64,000 nucleotides of DNA from an uncultured Desulfosporosinus sp. (lineage in GTDB: Bacteria > Bacillota > Desulfitobacteriia > Desulfitobacteriales > Desulfitobacteriaceae), in assembly GCA_927405585.1 (NCBI GenBank), contig CAKMJS010000029.1, positions 1 through 64,000 of the forward strand, in the 5' to 3' direction. The position numbers and the translations under genes are program-made. Under the pieces are notes generated by a model. The model saw nothing but the letters and a program-made list of their open reading frames with translations, was not told the origin of the DNA and searched no databases. Shown here in pieces: positions 25,485-34,569 of this stretch. Within the stretch, counting starts at the first letter, position 1, and every line of letters begins with the position of its first letter.

Positions 25485-26243
25485 TTACCTTAATGTATTG
25501 CGTAATTGTCCAATCGATTGAATTTCGACAATGACCTCGTCCCCCGGAAGCATTGGACCAATCCCTTCCGGTGTCCCTGTTAGTACCACATCCCCAGGGA
25601 GAAGCGTCATGACTTGGGAAATAAAACTCACGAGTTTTGGCACCGAAGCCATGAAATTCCGGGTATTAGAAGACTGTTTAACCATACCGTTAAGCAGAAG
25701 TCGAACGTCCAATTGGCTAGGATCGACTTCTGTAACGATCCATGGACCGATAGGACAAAACGTATCAAATGATTTGCCACGGGTCCATTGACCATCTTTT
25801 TTTTGCAAATCCCTTGCTGTTACGTCATTAGCGCACGAATACCCGAAAATCCCCTCAATAGCTTCTGCTTCTGTGACGTCTTTGATGGTTGTTCCAATAA
25901 TTACAGCAAGTTCTGCTTCATAGTCTACTCTCTGACTCATGTTGGGGTAGAGAATCTCCTCATCAGGGCCGATAACACAGGTTGGTGGTTTTAGAAAGAT
26001 AACAGGGTCATCTGGTAATGCATGATTCAGTTCCTTGGCGTGGAGGGCATAATTAAGCCCGACACAGATTACTTTGCTCGGTAGTACAGGCGCTAACAAA
26101 GTCACCTCGTCTAAGGATACCCAGGCATTAGTTTGTTTATTTGATGGATCAAGAAAATTTTTGTCTAGCAATTGTATCATTTCCCCTTGGATAACCCCAT
26201 ACCCAATCTCGTTTTGACCGTTCATAAAACGACAGTATTTCAT
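25485..26243 (-). CDS. Fumarylacetoacetate hydrolase (FAH) family protein
   Basis: A 252-residue protein of the FAH superfamily, which cleaves or decarboxylates 2-oxo acids with a divalent metal. The core is complete: KVICVGLNYALHAKE, PVIFLKPPTCVIGP, VDYEAELAVIIG (the metal-binding E-x-E), YSCANDVTARDLQ, KSFDTFCPIGPWIV and TGTPEGIGPMLPGDEV. The substrate (for example acylpyruvate or oxaloacetate) cannot be told. It lies between mqnA and an MFS gene, all on the minus strand. Confidence 0.9.
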   Translation of the reverse strand: MKYCRFMNGQNEIGYGVIQGEMIQLLDKNFLDPSNKQTNAWVSLDEVTLLAPVLPSKVICVGLNYALHAKELNHALPDDPVIFLKPPTCVIGPDEEILYPNMSQRVDYEAELAVIIGTTIKDVTEAEAIEGIFGYSCANDVTARDLQKKDGQWTRGKSFDTFCPIGPWIVTEVDPSQLDVRLLLNGMVKQSSNTRNFMASVPKLVSFISQVMTLLPGDVVLTGTPEGIGPMLPGDEVIVEIQSIGQLRNTLR

Positions 26244-26278
26244 TTGATCAACCCCTTATGTTTTAGGTATGTACTATT

Positions 26279-27493
26279 TTACCCTATTCTCTTTTCGTTG
26301 CCCAATTCCTTCTCCCTGGGGGTAAACGCCTTCCAGAAATAGATACTCGCAATAAGATATAGTATAGCGGTGATAAAGTACGGAACGCTATAATTCGTCT
26401 TTTCCATCAACCATCCACCGAGTATTGCACTTGCTGCTCTACTAAGATTTTGGGCCATTCCAACGAGACTAGCGACGGACGCACGCTGCTCAGTCGGAGT
26501 TATTTCCATGGTGAAAAATGAGCTGATCGGATAGCTCATGTTCATTAAAGCATTTCGTAGCAAGAAGGAAAGAATAACAATGCCCAATGATTGAGGGAGT
26601 GCAATCATTAATAAAAACGGAATGGAGACAAGCTGAGAGAATACCACGGATTTAACTTTACCCAACTTTAAGATCAAGTAAGGCGCCAGAAGACCTGCTA
26701 GTGCCATCGCCACTTGTGACATGGATAAAACCACGCCAACCATAGGAGTCGGGGCCTTAAGCCGGTTCGTAAGAAAAATATTAAAAAACGGAATGACTAA
26801 GCCCGCCCCAAAGCCAATCAGAGTGTTATAGATAAATACATCTTTTATAAGATTTGATCTAAGTAGAAGTTTACTATACTTTTTCAGGTTTACGAATGTT
26901 TGCACGGGATGAGCAGATATCTCTTTTTCTTGTAAAAATAGTAATGAAATTCCAAATGCAACGACCTGAAGCAGGGCAAATCCGATCAAGACCTGATGTG
27001 GAGAAAAGAAATCGGGTGCCTTTCCAGCAATCAAACTTCCTAGTACGAAGGCAGCCATGGTGATTGAAAAATTCATACTGAACAATTGAGCTCGGTTTTC
27101 TGGAATACTAATTTCCATAAGAATTGGCAGGGTAGCAATGCCTAACATCGCTTGGCCGATTCCAAAAAAAACAGAAAATCCCATGGTGAGATTCCCCAGC
27201 GGCAAAGCTGCTTGTCCAAATAACCCCACTCCAGTTAAACCAAGTGCCAAAAGCAAAGTACGTTTTTTTCCCCATAGATCAGCTAGAATCCCAACAGGTA
27301 TAGAAAGCACGCCGGTGGCGAGCAAACCAATTGCCAATATTTGCCCTAAAAAAGCTTCGCTTCGCCCTAATTGCAGCACAACAATGCCAAAAAGCATGTT
27401 AAAGGCACCTGTACTTAAGGTAGTAATAAATGTAATCAACAAAAAAACCTTGATATTGGGTGAACAATCTTTGAAAAATTGATGATATGACAA
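26279..27493 (-). CDS. MFS transporter, 12 TM segments
   Basis: A 404-residue major facilitator with about 12 hydrophobic helices. The loop after TM2 carries the family signature GILADLWGKKRTLLLALG, and the second half repeats it weakly (APYLILKLGKVKSVVFSQ). No substrate signature is recognised; drug or metabolite efflux is possible. It starts on TTG with gaaggtg 6 bp upstream. It heads the run MFS - FAH - mqnA - GIY-YIG - 4-OT; functional coupling with these is not evident. Confidence 0.85.
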   Translation of the reverse strand: MSYHQFFKDCSPNIKVFLLITFITTLSTGAFNMLFGIVVLQLGRSEAFLGQILAIGLLATGVLSIPVGILADLWGKKRTLLLALGLTGVGLFGQAALPLGNLTMGFSVFFGIGQAMLGIATLPILMEISIPENRAQLFSMNFSITMAAFVLGSLIAGKAPDFFSPHQVLIGFALLQVVAFGISLLFLQEKEISAHPVQTFVNLKKYSKLLLRSNLIKDVFIYNTLIGFGAGLVIPFFNIFLTNRLKAPTPMVGVVLSMSQVAMALAGLLAPYLILKLGKVKSVVFSQLVSIPFLLMIALPQSLGIVILSFLLRNALMNMSYPISSFFTMEITPTEQRASVASLVGMAQNLSRAASAILGGWLMEKTNYSVPYFITAILYLIASIYFWKAFTPREKELGNEKRIG

Positions 27494-27564
27494 TTACGGC
27501 ACCTTCTTCGCATTTCGAAATATATTCTAACACGAAGTGATGATAAAAAGAAGAAGAAAATTAT

Positions 27565-28218
27565 CTAGTTAAATACATTACTTTGGTATGACTTACAAAC
27601 GCTGGCAACTGGACATTCTTGACAATGTGGTTTTCGAGCTATGCAGATACGTCTACCAAGGAAAATCAAGAGATGATGGCCTAGTGACCATTTTTCTCTG
27701 GGAAATATATTCATAAGTTCGTCTTCAACTTTTTCCGGTGTTTTCCCATGAGCGATGCCTAAGCGATGAGCGACGCGAAAAACATGTGTATCAACGGCAA
27801 TCGCTGGAATACCAAAGGCATTACTGCCAACTACATTGGCGGTCTTACGTCCCACCCCAGGAAGTTGTCTCAATAAATCTAGTGTTTCAGGTACCTGACC
27901 TTCGAAATCCTTAACCAGAAGTCGACACGCGTCCATAATATTTTTAGCCTTATTACGAAATAAACCGAGCGAGCGGATTTTGTTTTCCAGTTCGATTTGC
28001 CCTAACGCAATCATAGCCTCAGGGGTATTTGCCTCAGAAAAAAGAGAAGCTGTCACAATGTTTACTCTTTCATCCGTGCATTGAGCGGATAAAATTGTGG
28101 CAATCAAGAGTTCAAACGGCGAGTGAAAGACGAGCTCACAGTGCGCGTCGGGAAACTCCTTCTCTAAGGCGTTCAAAATGAAGTTTGCGCGCGCTTTATC
28201 ACTATTAATTTGTGTCAT
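27565..28218 (-). CDS. nth: Endonuclease III
   Basis: A base-excision-repair DNA glycosylase/AP lyase for oxidised pyrimidines. The 217-residue protein has the helix-hairpin-helix LPGVGRKTANVV (119-130) with catalytic Lys 125, the aspartate in AVDTHVFRVA (Asp 143), and the 4Fe-4S loop Cys 192, 199, 202, 208 (C-x6-C-x2-C-x5-C), all in place. Normal length. It follows the HD-GYP gene by 20 bp and is probably co-transcribed. Confidence 0.95.
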   Translation of the reverse strand: MTQINSDKARANFILNALEKEFPDAHCELVFHSPFELLIATILSAQCTDERVNIVTASLFSEANTPEAMIALGQIELENKIRSLGLFRNKAKNIMDACRLLVKDFEGQVPETLDLLRQLPGVGRKTANVVGSNAFGIPAIAVDTHVFRVAHRLGIAHGKTPEKVEDELMNIFPREKWSLGHHLLIFLGRRICIARKPHCQECPVASVCKSYQSNVFN

Positions 28219-28238
28219 TATTAATCGCCCCTCTGAGG

Positions 28239-29270
28239 TTAGCCTAACACTTTTTCAATGAAAATGGTCCGTTTTTCCACCATATCATATTCTTTAGTTA
28301 CATTTTTTCCAAATTCCAATTCATCAAATACGCGAACAACGGGTCGTGCTGGCATACTTAAATTTTGATCCACAACTACCCCAATTTCACCGGTATTGAG
28401 TCGTACTGTTACCCCTGTTGGATAGGCAGCAATATTCTTGAGAAATTGACGAACCATTTCTAACGGATACAGTGTCCCTGCAATCCCCATTAAAACTTCA
28501 CACGCCTCATGAGGCATAATCCGTTGTTCTGCACTATGGTCTGAGGTAAACTTATCATAGAAATCTGCAATCGCCACAATCTGGGCTAAAGGGTGTATTT
28601 CGCCTTCTTTGAGGTGGCGAGGATACCCTGTACCGTTCATATGCTCATGATGCTGAAAAGCAATGTGGGCAATGATCAAGTTGAGATCTTTTCGTTTCTT
28701 AAGATATTCAAAGCCGAGGGTCGTATGTGTTTTTAGAAGTTCTCCTTCTTCGGAAGTCAAATCAATTTGCACCTTCCCAATATCGTGCAAAATCGCACCA
28801 ATGGCCAAAGTCTCTAGCTTTTCGCGATCTAATAACAGTGCCTTCCCTAAAACAGTCGAAAGAACACAGACATTGACTGAATGAGCAAACATCTGGTTGT
28901 CTTTGCTACGTATATCCATCATATTGACTAAGATATCTTTCTTAAACAAAATTTCCTCAACAATATTATTGATCACTTTTTTAAGTTCAAAGCATTCAAG
29001 ATTCTTCCCTAACCGAACAGAGCGAGTACTTTTCTCCAAGATTTCCAGGGCGTCGCGACGATGCTCTTCATTGATAACATCTTCCACAATAACATCATCA
29101 AAACGTTCGTCTTCAATATAGAGAATGGAAATTCCCATGTCCCTTAATTTCGCTATAAATACTGAGGTTAGTTTAACTCCTTTACTTAACAGGATTCTAC
29201 CTGAACTGGAAAAGATGGTTTTACCTAAAACATCTCCAACTGTCAAGGAATTAACACTTATTTGTCGCAC
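28239..29270 (-). CDS. HD-GYP domain protein (cyclic-di-GMP phosphodiesterase type)
   Basis: A 343-residue protein. The C-terminal HD-GYP domain has HSVNVCVLS, ILHDIGK, FQHHEHMNGTGYP and IVAIADFYDKFTSD, all metal and GYP residues intact, so cyclic-di-GMP hydrolysis is likely. The N-terminal 110 residues include a short beta domain (VLGKTIFSSSGRILLSKGVKL) seen in many clostridial HD-GYP proteins. There is no membrane segment or receiver domain, hence a cytosolic enzyme. It starts on GTG with aaggag 8 bp upstream. Confidence 0.9.
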   Translation of the reverse strand: MRQISVNSLTVGDVLGKTIFSSSGRILLSKGVKLTSVFIAKLRDMGISILYIEDERFDDVIVEDVINEEHRRDALEILEKSTRSVRLGKNLECFELKKVINNIVEEILFKKDILVNMMDIRSKDNQMFAHSVNVCVLSTVLGKALLLDREKLETLAIGAILHDIGKVQIDLTSEEGELLKTHTTLGFEYLKKRKDLNLIIAHIAFQHHEHMNGTGYPRHLKEGEIHPLAQIVAIADFYDKFTSDHSAEQRIMPHEACEVLMGIAGTLYPLEMVRQFLKNIAAYPTGVTVRLNTGEIGVVVDQNLSMPARPVVRVFDELEFGKNVTKEYDMVEKRTIFIEKVLG

Positions 29271-29436
29271 TAGGTTTGCTCCTTCCTATTGAAGCATTCT
29301 TTAAGTTACAAATCATGATTTAATCCTACACTATTTTATGTTTTTTTCCCAGTCCTAGTGTGCCTTATGATGACGGATAGGTAATTCGGGAGTATACTTA
29401 GTGATATCGAGTCGTTATAAGTAAGGGGTTAACATT

Positions 29437-30186
29437 GTGCTTGATCTTTTTATCATCTGCACTCTCGGGTTTTTAGCTGCGCTAGTTGATGCAATTGCTG
29501 GAGGAGGAGGACTCATAAGTCTACCTGCCTTACTGTTGGTGGGTGTGCCCCCCCATCTCGCCCTTGGAACCAATAAATTTGCAGCATCTATGGCCTCTCT
29601 GAACAGTTCCATAACGTTTGCTCGTTCTGGAAAGGTCCACTTTCCACTGGTAAAGTGGCAAGTCCCCTTTACTTTAATCGGTGCATTCTTAGGTGCTTGG
29701 GCCGTTCTTAGTGTAAGCTCTGATTTTTTAAGTAAAGCGGTCCTAGTCTTAATCTTATTAGTTGGCATTTATACAATGGTTCATAAAACCTTAGGCATGG
29801 AAAATAATTTTAAAGGATTGAATTCTAACAATCTTGTTCTAGGGTGTCTGTTTGCCCTAGCCTTAGGTTTTTATGACGGATTTTTCGGTCCTGGCACTGG
29901 ATCTTTCCTTATATTTTCTTTTATTGCACTCTTCGGCTTCGACTTCGTCGTAGCTTCTGCGAATTCTAAGGTTCTAAATTTCACCAGCAACTTCGCCTCG
30001 CTCCTTATCTTTGCCTGGAATGGTAAGATTCTCTTATACTATGGTATCCCCATGGCCGTATTCATGATTTTGGGATCTTACGTAGGAACGAGACTTGCCA
30101 TTCAACGCGGAGCAGAACTCGTCAAGCCAATCTTTATCTTAATGTCTTTACTTGTGGCTGCAAAACTCATTTATCAGTATCTATAG
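29437..30186 (+). CDS. TSUP-family (TauE/SafE) anion exporter
   Basis: A 249-residue membrane protein with about eight helices. The two internal repeats show the family pattern: ALVDAIAGGGGLISLPALLLVGVPPHLALGTNKFAAS in the first half and GFYDGFFGPGTGSFLIFSF...ASANSKVLNFTSNFAS in the second. TSUP proteins export sulfite, sulfoacetate or related organic anions; the substrate is not shown. It starts on GTG 29437 with aagggg upstream; an atgacg/tatact pair 17 bp apart (29370-29398) is a plausible promoter. A terminator follows. Confidence 0.88.
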   Translation: MLDLFIICTLGFLAALVDAIAGGGGLISLPALLLVGVPPHLALGTNKFAASMASLNSSITFARSGKVHFPLVKWQVPFTLIGAFLGAWAVLSVSSDFLSKAVLVLILLVGIYTMVHKTLGMENNFKGLNSNNLVLGCLFALALGFYDGFFGPGTGSFLIFSFIALFGFDFVVASANSKVLNFTSNFASLLIFAWNGKILLYYGIPMAVFMILGSYVGTRLAIQRGAELVKPIFILMSLLVAAKLIYQYL

Positions 30187-30202
30187 CGAAATTAAATAAA
30201 TC

Positions 30203-30242
30203 AACTCCCTAAAGCAGGTTACTAAACCTCCTTTAGGGAGTT
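30203..30242. terminator. Rho-independent terminator
   Basis: A long stem with a single-base internal mismatch (aactccctaaag-aggtt / aacct-ctttagggagtt) and TTTT after it on the plus strand, ending the TSUP gene. Confidence 0.8.
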
Positions 30243-30317
30243 TTCATGAAGAGCCCTAACAATATTATCTAAACACTGTTGGGTAATATTTTAAGAGTTC
30301 GACTTCAATGAACGAGT

Positions 30318-31442
30318 TCACTTAGGGTCTTTGCTCCAATCTTCAGGATGACTAGGATAACCATTTGGTTTTAGCAGAATCGGATGAGAATCATCTGCTA
30401 AACCAAATAGTTGTATACGTAGCCAGTTCGACCCAGTACGGGCACTGATATACACGTATCCTTGGGTATCATTGAGAAAGCGAAAATCAAGTAACCCAAA
30501 GGCCACTGTCGCATCTTGCCCTTTCAACACATATGATACTGGCAAGGTATGTGTATGTTTCTCTACTATGTGTAAATGAGCCTGTCGAACGGCTTGAAAG
30601 AGTGTACTAGAGCCTTGGCATATGCCCCCTCCATTATCTTTAATCACATTTTGATCCACAAAAACATAGGCTGGCAAATATCCGGCAGCCTCTGTACGTT
30701 CTCCAACGACATCGTTAAATGAAAACACTTGTCCCGGTGGAATTAAATGATTATCCAAAGCCATCGCAGCTAAACGAATATTTTTTGTTCGTGGTAAATC
30801 CTGAGGATTATAAAACGTTGTGTAATCTCCAATAATATCCTGGATCTTCTGCAAATCTACTTTGTCCGGCTTTGCAGGCACATCGTTTACTACTGGTTCA
30901 ATTGTATGCTTTTCATGCTCGGCCGAAATTCTTAGCCAGGTTGCTTCAATATCCAATTCTTGTCCTACTTGTCCTTCGGTCTTAACTAAAAGTCCATTGG
31001 AATAAGTGATGGTGGCCGGAATCATAGGTTTATTAATAATCTTACCAATCGATAGCAACTGGGCTATTATTTCATCTTTATTTAGTTCGAAGTCATTTGA
31101 CGAAATATCTATTGACGGACGCGCCAGACTATGGAGTATATCAGTGAACCAAAAACCGGTGGGTAGCTCAAACACTTGATCTAATAATTTTTCGAAATTT
31201 TCATAAGAAAGGTCAATAGACAAAGGATAAATTTGTTCCTTGTAGGTTATCGAATTCGGAATTCTTTCTTTTATTTGAGCTGTTACCTGAATTCTACTCA
31301 TTCCAGAGTAGTCCTGACCCCAAACTATCAAGCCAGACGGTGCACGATCATGCGTTTTACCGTATGCGACGACGCTTCCCAACCCTAAAGTGACGAATAA
31401 TTGTAATAGTAATGCCAGCAAAAGTAACCAAGTCTTTTTCAT
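30318..31442 (-). CDS. VanW-family cell-envelope protein
   Basis: A 374-residue secreted or anchored protein: signal segment at residues 4-26 (WLLLLALLLQLFVTLGLGSVVAYG), two beta-rich peptidoglycan-binding-4-like domains, and a C-terminal VanW domain with NIRLAAMALDNHLIPPGQVFSFNDVVGERTEAAGY, NGGGICQGSSTLFQAV and YVLKGQDATVAFG. Named after the VanB vancomycin cluster, VanW has no proven activity; most members are housekeeping envelope proteins. No strong ribosome site is visible, and it may be coupled to the PRC-barrel gene 18 bp upstream. Confidence 0.9.
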   Translation of the reverse strand: MKKTWLLLLALLLQLFVTLGLGSVVAYGKTHDRAPSGLIVWGQDYSGMSRIQVTAQIKERIPNSITYKEQIYPLSIDLSYENFEKLLDQVFELPTGFWFTDILHSLARPSIDISSNDFELNKDEIIAQLLSIGKIINKPMIPATITYSNGLLVKTEGQVGQELDIEATWLRISAEHEKHTIEPVVNDVPAKPDKVDLQKIQDIIGDYTTFYNPQDLPRTKNIRLAAMALDNHLIPPGQVFSFNDVVGERTEAAGYLPAYVFVDQNVIKDNGGGICQGSSTLFQAVRQAHLHIVEKHTHTLPVSYVLKGQDATVAFGLLDFRFLNDTQGYVYISARTGSNWLRIQLFGLADDSHPILLKPNGYPSHPEDWSKDPK

Positions 31443-31460
31443 ACAATTAACTCAATTTTC

Positions 31461-32267
31461 TTAGTATTTTTGTAAATGAGAGGTTATTTCCATTAACGAA
31501 CTCCGACTCGTTATTTGAGTCACAATTTCTGGCGTAATGTGTTCTCCTGCACGTAATACCTGCGAGTTATCAAGGACAATATCCTTTTCTACCTTTTTGC
31601 CAATGAAATATTGCAGTTGGCGTTGTTCAAATAGGTTAAAATCCATTTCTGATTCACCTAAGGAAGCAACGTCCTCTGTAGTGTTAACTTCGACTTGAAA
31701 ATTAGTTTCTTCGGCAGATACTGCATCCTTGATGAGATCTGTCAGATCAGGCGTTGGCATCTGATTTTCACTATTAGGTTCCGTAATCTGTTGGTTTGTC
31801 ATGGTGGGGAAGCCCTCAATAATCAGTAATTCTTTGCCTAAAGTAATCACTTGGTCAATCTCAACTTGCTGCAGTTGACCCTGAGCTTCAAAAAGACAAG
31901 CAGCTATTCGACCCGTTTCATCCTCAATGAGTACTTCTGTCACCGTTCCTATGAGTTGCCCCTTTTTAGTCAATACCTTTGTTCCTAACACACGAGTATC
32001 TTGTTTTAATAAATTTTGTGCATCAATATTTTGAGCGACATCTTGGATGACTTCAGGATGAGGAATCGTAATCGCAAACTCACCAATCCCCAGTATATCA
32101 GCAAAGGCAATGACCTTTGCTCCAAAAAAATCAGTTGGTTGATCAACAATCACAAAATCTAACGTTTTCTCCTGGGGGTTAAGAACAAGTTCCTTCACAA
32201 CCCCAACTTGAGTTCCTTCCAAAATGCTGATAATACGCAATCCGATTATCTCCTGTGTTGGCTTCAT
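31461..32267 (-). CDS. PRC-barrel domain protein (two barrels)
   Basis: A 268-residue cytosolic protein with two PRC-barrel-like halves: IIGLRIISILEGTQVGVVKELVLNPQEKTLDFVIVD at residues 6-41 and VLGTKVLTKKGQLIGTVTEVLIEDETGRIAACLFE at about 92-126. The rest is an acidic linker and a C-terminal segment (FIGKKVEKDIVLDNSQVLRAGEHITPEIV). PRC barrels occur in RimM, photosynthetic reaction centres and the sporulation protein YlmC/YmxH; here a sporulation or envelope role is possible. The start has aggaggc upstream. It lies between a repeat-bearing membrane protein and VanW, all on the minus strand. Confidence 0.8.
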   Translation of the reverse strand: MKPTQEIIGLRIISILEGTQVGVVKELVLNPQEKTLDFVIVDQPTDFFGAKVIAFADILGIGEFAITIPHPEVIQDVAQNIDAQNLLKQDTRVLGTKVLTKKGQLIGTVTEVLIEDETGRIAACLFEAQGQLQQVEIDQVITLGKELLIIEGFPTMTNQQITEPNSENQMPTPDLTDLIKDAVSAEETNFQVEVNTTEDVASLGESEMDFNLFEQRQLQYFIGKKVEKDIVLDNSQVLRAGEHITPEIVTQITSRSSLMEITSHLQKY

Positions 32268-32321
32268 GATAATCTAGCCTCCTTATTGTAATTAAGAATT
32301 ATTTCAGTGCTTCTACAAAAC

Positions 32322-33386
32322 TTAGTTGAACGAGTTCACGAGGTTTTCTTTCACCATCCAGTTATCAAACTGAAGACGAAGCTCAGTGTTAAATAATGGC
32401 AAGTACTTATGGACATGGGTTCTCAATTGGGTTAGTGCATACTCATTTTTTCCCAGATTATTCCAAAGCCAATAACTATCAATAATTAAGTAAAACGCTA
32501 AATCAGGCTTAGGGTCTCGGGATAAAGCATTGGAAAAATAGGCTGCTGCTTGTTCAAAATTCCCTGAATTTTTTTCTTCAAATCCTAAATCAACGAGTTC
32601 ATCTGTTTGTAAGACTCCCACTTCTTCTAGTAGGAGTGGGAACCCGTACACTTCTTCGGTGACGCTAGTCTCCAGTGCGAAAGCCTCCACTGCGCTTGTC
32701 TCCGGTACAATTATCTCCTCTATGACTGTCTCCTCTACGACTATTTCCTTTACGGTTGTCTCTTGTACGTACGTCTCTTGTCTGATTATCTCTTGTTCGA
32801 TTATCTCCGGTGGAGAATATGTCTGAAGTCTTGATCGTAAAAGAAATGCCGATCGTCGAAGGATGGGCTTGCACCGAGGCGCCCTTCCCAATAAGCACGC
32901 TTCTGCGGCATAGAGGGTAGACACGGTCACCGAAGTCTTGTTGTTCAAATCAATGTGTTTATCGTTAGGTAACACTTTAAGATTAACAGGACTGTCTGAA
33001 TGAACCACGTTCACCTGAATTGGTTCGTCCAATCGTGGCACTTCCACTTCTAGAAGTGGGAGTGGAAGGTTTTCATGTTTAATAATATCTTGGTCAATGG
33101 TTTTTAATTTTTCACTAATTTCGGACGACAATAGTTCGCCCTTTGTCTTGAAAATTAGTCCTCTTGTCCATAATATTGACAAAATAAACAGTACGATTAT
33201 GGAAAGAAACCACCAGTTAATCCACCCTAGCCGAAGTGCCCAAGGAAATAGCATCACAACTCCACTCAAATAGACCATTAAAAAAAATGCACTCTTTTTG
33301 TTTAATCCAAAGACATTAGCTTTCGAAATGAAAAACACTACAAACGGTATACTTCCCAAAAAAACGGTAATTTGATATTCAAGAAT
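32322..33386 (-). CDS. Membrane protein with pentapeptide-type acidic repeats; possible AUU start
   Basis: An unrecognised protein of about 354 residues: two or three N-terminal membrane helices (FVVFFIS, AFFLMVYLSGVVMLFPWAL, WWFLSIIVLFILSILW), a charged linker, a low-complexity run of five-residue repeats (QETTV, KEIVV, EETVI, EEIIV), and a C-terminal TPR-like region (NFEQAAAYFSNALSRDPKPDLAFYLI). A TTG at 33359 has no ribosome site. An in-frame ATT at 33384-33386 lies 7 bp after aaaagggggga and would give a natural start, MLEYQITVF. The start is therefore uncertain. The gene leads a minus-strand unit with the PRC-barrel and VanW genes. Confidence 0.65.
   Translation of the reverse strand: MLEYQITVFLGSIPFVVFFISKANVFGLNKKSAFFLMVYLSGVVMLFPWALRLGWINWWFLSIIVLFILSILWTRGLIFKTKGELLSSEISEKLKTIDQDIIKHENLPLPLLEVEVPRLDEPIQVNVVHSDSPVNLKVLPNDKHIDLNNKTSVTVSTLYAAEACLLGRAPRCKPILRRSAFLLRSRLQTYSPPEIIEQEIIRQETYVQETTVKEIVVEETVIEEIIVPETSAVEAFALETSVTEEVYGFPLLLEEVGVLQTDELVDLGFEEKNSGNFEQAAAYFSNALSRDPKPDLAFYLIIDSYWLWNNLGKNEYALTQLRTHVHKYLPLFNTELRLQFDNWMVKENLVNSFN
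32661..32812 (-). repeat. Imperfect 15-bp tandem repeats inside the membrane-protein gene
   Basis: About ten imperfect copies of a 15-bp unit near gtctcctctacgact, read on the plus strand. They encode the five-residue acidic/hydrophobic repeat of the gene above. The period is a multiple of 3, so changes in copy number keep the frame. Confidence 0.7.
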
Positions 33387-33563
33387 ACGGGTTCCCCCCT
33401 TTTATCCCGTATAATATTTATTATGTTTCGACAGATGTTTTCATTTCTCCTTCTTCTTTCCCTTTGTTTAGCGAAGTTAATCAAATTTATGCAAACTAAT
33501 ACTATTTTTTTGATCTAATTAAACAAGAATTATCAGAAATACATTTTCTAACAGTACCCTCAA

Positions 33564-33615
33564 AACACATAAAAAACACCACATTCACATGGAAAAGTGG
33601 TGTTTTTTATGTGTT
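33564..33615. terminator. 19-bp perfect inverted repeat, probable terminator
   Basis: aacacataaaaaacaccac pairs perfectly with gtggtgttttttatgtgtt across a 14-nt loop. It follows the 39-residue gene on the minus strand by 25 bp. The T-rich tract lies inside the stem rather than after it. The gap from here to 33386 holds AT-rich promoter-like sequence and nothing else seen. Confidence 0.6.
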
Positions 33616-33639
33616 CAAATTCGGTGAACTTACTATACT

Positions 33640-33759
33640 TCAAAAAAAGTCCTCGCTTTCCTGGAAATCCTTGATCAGTGAATAACTAGAAGTTGTTATT
33701 ACAACAGCACATCCCCCGATAAATCCCAAAACTATTAAAGCTGGGAACCACGCTAACAT
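33640..33759 (-). CDS. Small membrane peptide, 39 residues
   Basis: Read by hand: ATG 33757-33759, TGA 33640-33642. The product starts MLAWFPALIVLGFIGGCAVV, a single membrane helix, followed by a short charged tail (LIKDFQESEDFF). An agaggcg site lies upstream. The length and N-out hydrophobic form resemble small sporulation or stress peptides. A longer overlapping minus-strand frame (33686-33874) is less likely because it has no hydrophobic or other pattern and no good start. Confidence 0.5.
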   Translation of the reverse strand: MLAWFPALIVLGFIGGCAVVITTSSYSLIKDFQESEDFF

Positions 33760-33952
33760 AAATATCGCCTCTTTCTAATTTATTTTCGCTTCTCTCCCTT
33801 TTCCATTTTGCTGAGTTTCGTTTAACCATTAGTATTTTATATAGCATATACCGGTTATTACTATGATTATACACCTTGAATATAAAAAAAGAAAGTGATT
33901 ACATTCACTTTCTCAAAATAATATTTTCACAATCTCACCTGCTATGCATTGA

Positions 33953-34567
33953 TTAACCCCATATCGTCCCACGGTCCTCATATGGTACTTGTTTCCGAGT
34001 AAAATCATCCATAAATCTCTCAAACAATTCATTGTCTTGGTCTGGAACCATGACAAGTAGTTTAACAATTTCAGTAAACTCTTCGTTATTCGTTTTCCAA
34101 TTATGTTGATCGAACTGGTATTTGAGTGGTTCGAACCATTCATAAGGTATACACAATGCCTTAACATAATAACGAGCTATTTTTTTTAATTCAGATTCAA
34201 TTATGACGAGTCGTGCAGTACCTACATAAGCCCTTGATAATCCCCCTGTTCCAAGTAGTACTCCCCCAAAATACCTCACAACAACTACTAATACATTCCA
34301 GACATTTCGATGTTGAAGAAGCTCCATTATCGGGCGACCTCCAGTCCCTTGCGGTTCACCATCGTCAGAAGACTTCTCAATAAACCCGTCATAAAGGCGG
34401 TAAGCATAGACGTAATGTCGCGCATTAGGATAGTTTTCTCGGATCTCATGCATCGCGATTCCTATTTCGCTTAGTGACTTTAGCGGAACTGCAATCGCAA
34501 TAAATCGGGATTTTTCTACAACTTGTTCCGCACTTGTTATTTTAGGTAATGTATAAAAACCTTCCAC
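33953..34567 (-). CDS. YigZ/IMPACT family protein
   Basis: A 204-residue protein with the IMPACT (UPF0029) N-terminal domain: EKSRFIAIAVPL, RENYPNARHYVYAYRL, SSDDGEPQGTGGRPIMELLQ and VVVVRYFGGVLLGTGGLSRAYVG, all highly conserved, then a DUF1949-like C-terminal domain. The bacterial role is unknown; the eukaryotic homologue regulates the kinase Gcn2. It starts on GTG, 2 bp after the stop of the thioesterase gene, so the two are co-translated. Confidence 0.92.
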   Translation of the reverse strand: MEGFYTLPKITSAEQVVEKSRFIAIAVPLKSLSEIGIAMHEIRENYPNARHYVYAYRLYDGFIEKSSDDGEPQGTGGRPIMELLQHRNVWNVLVVVVRYFGGVLLGTGGLSRAYVGTARLVIIESELKKIARYYVKALCIPYEWFEPLKYQFDQHNWKTNNEEFTEIVKLLVMVPDQDNELFERFMDDFTRKQVPYEDRGTIWG

Positions 34568-34569
34568 AA

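Noticed and set aside
33686-33874. 62-residue minus-strand frame
   Set aside because: It overlaps the 39-residue membrane peptide in another frame, without hydrophobic pattern or ribosome site.
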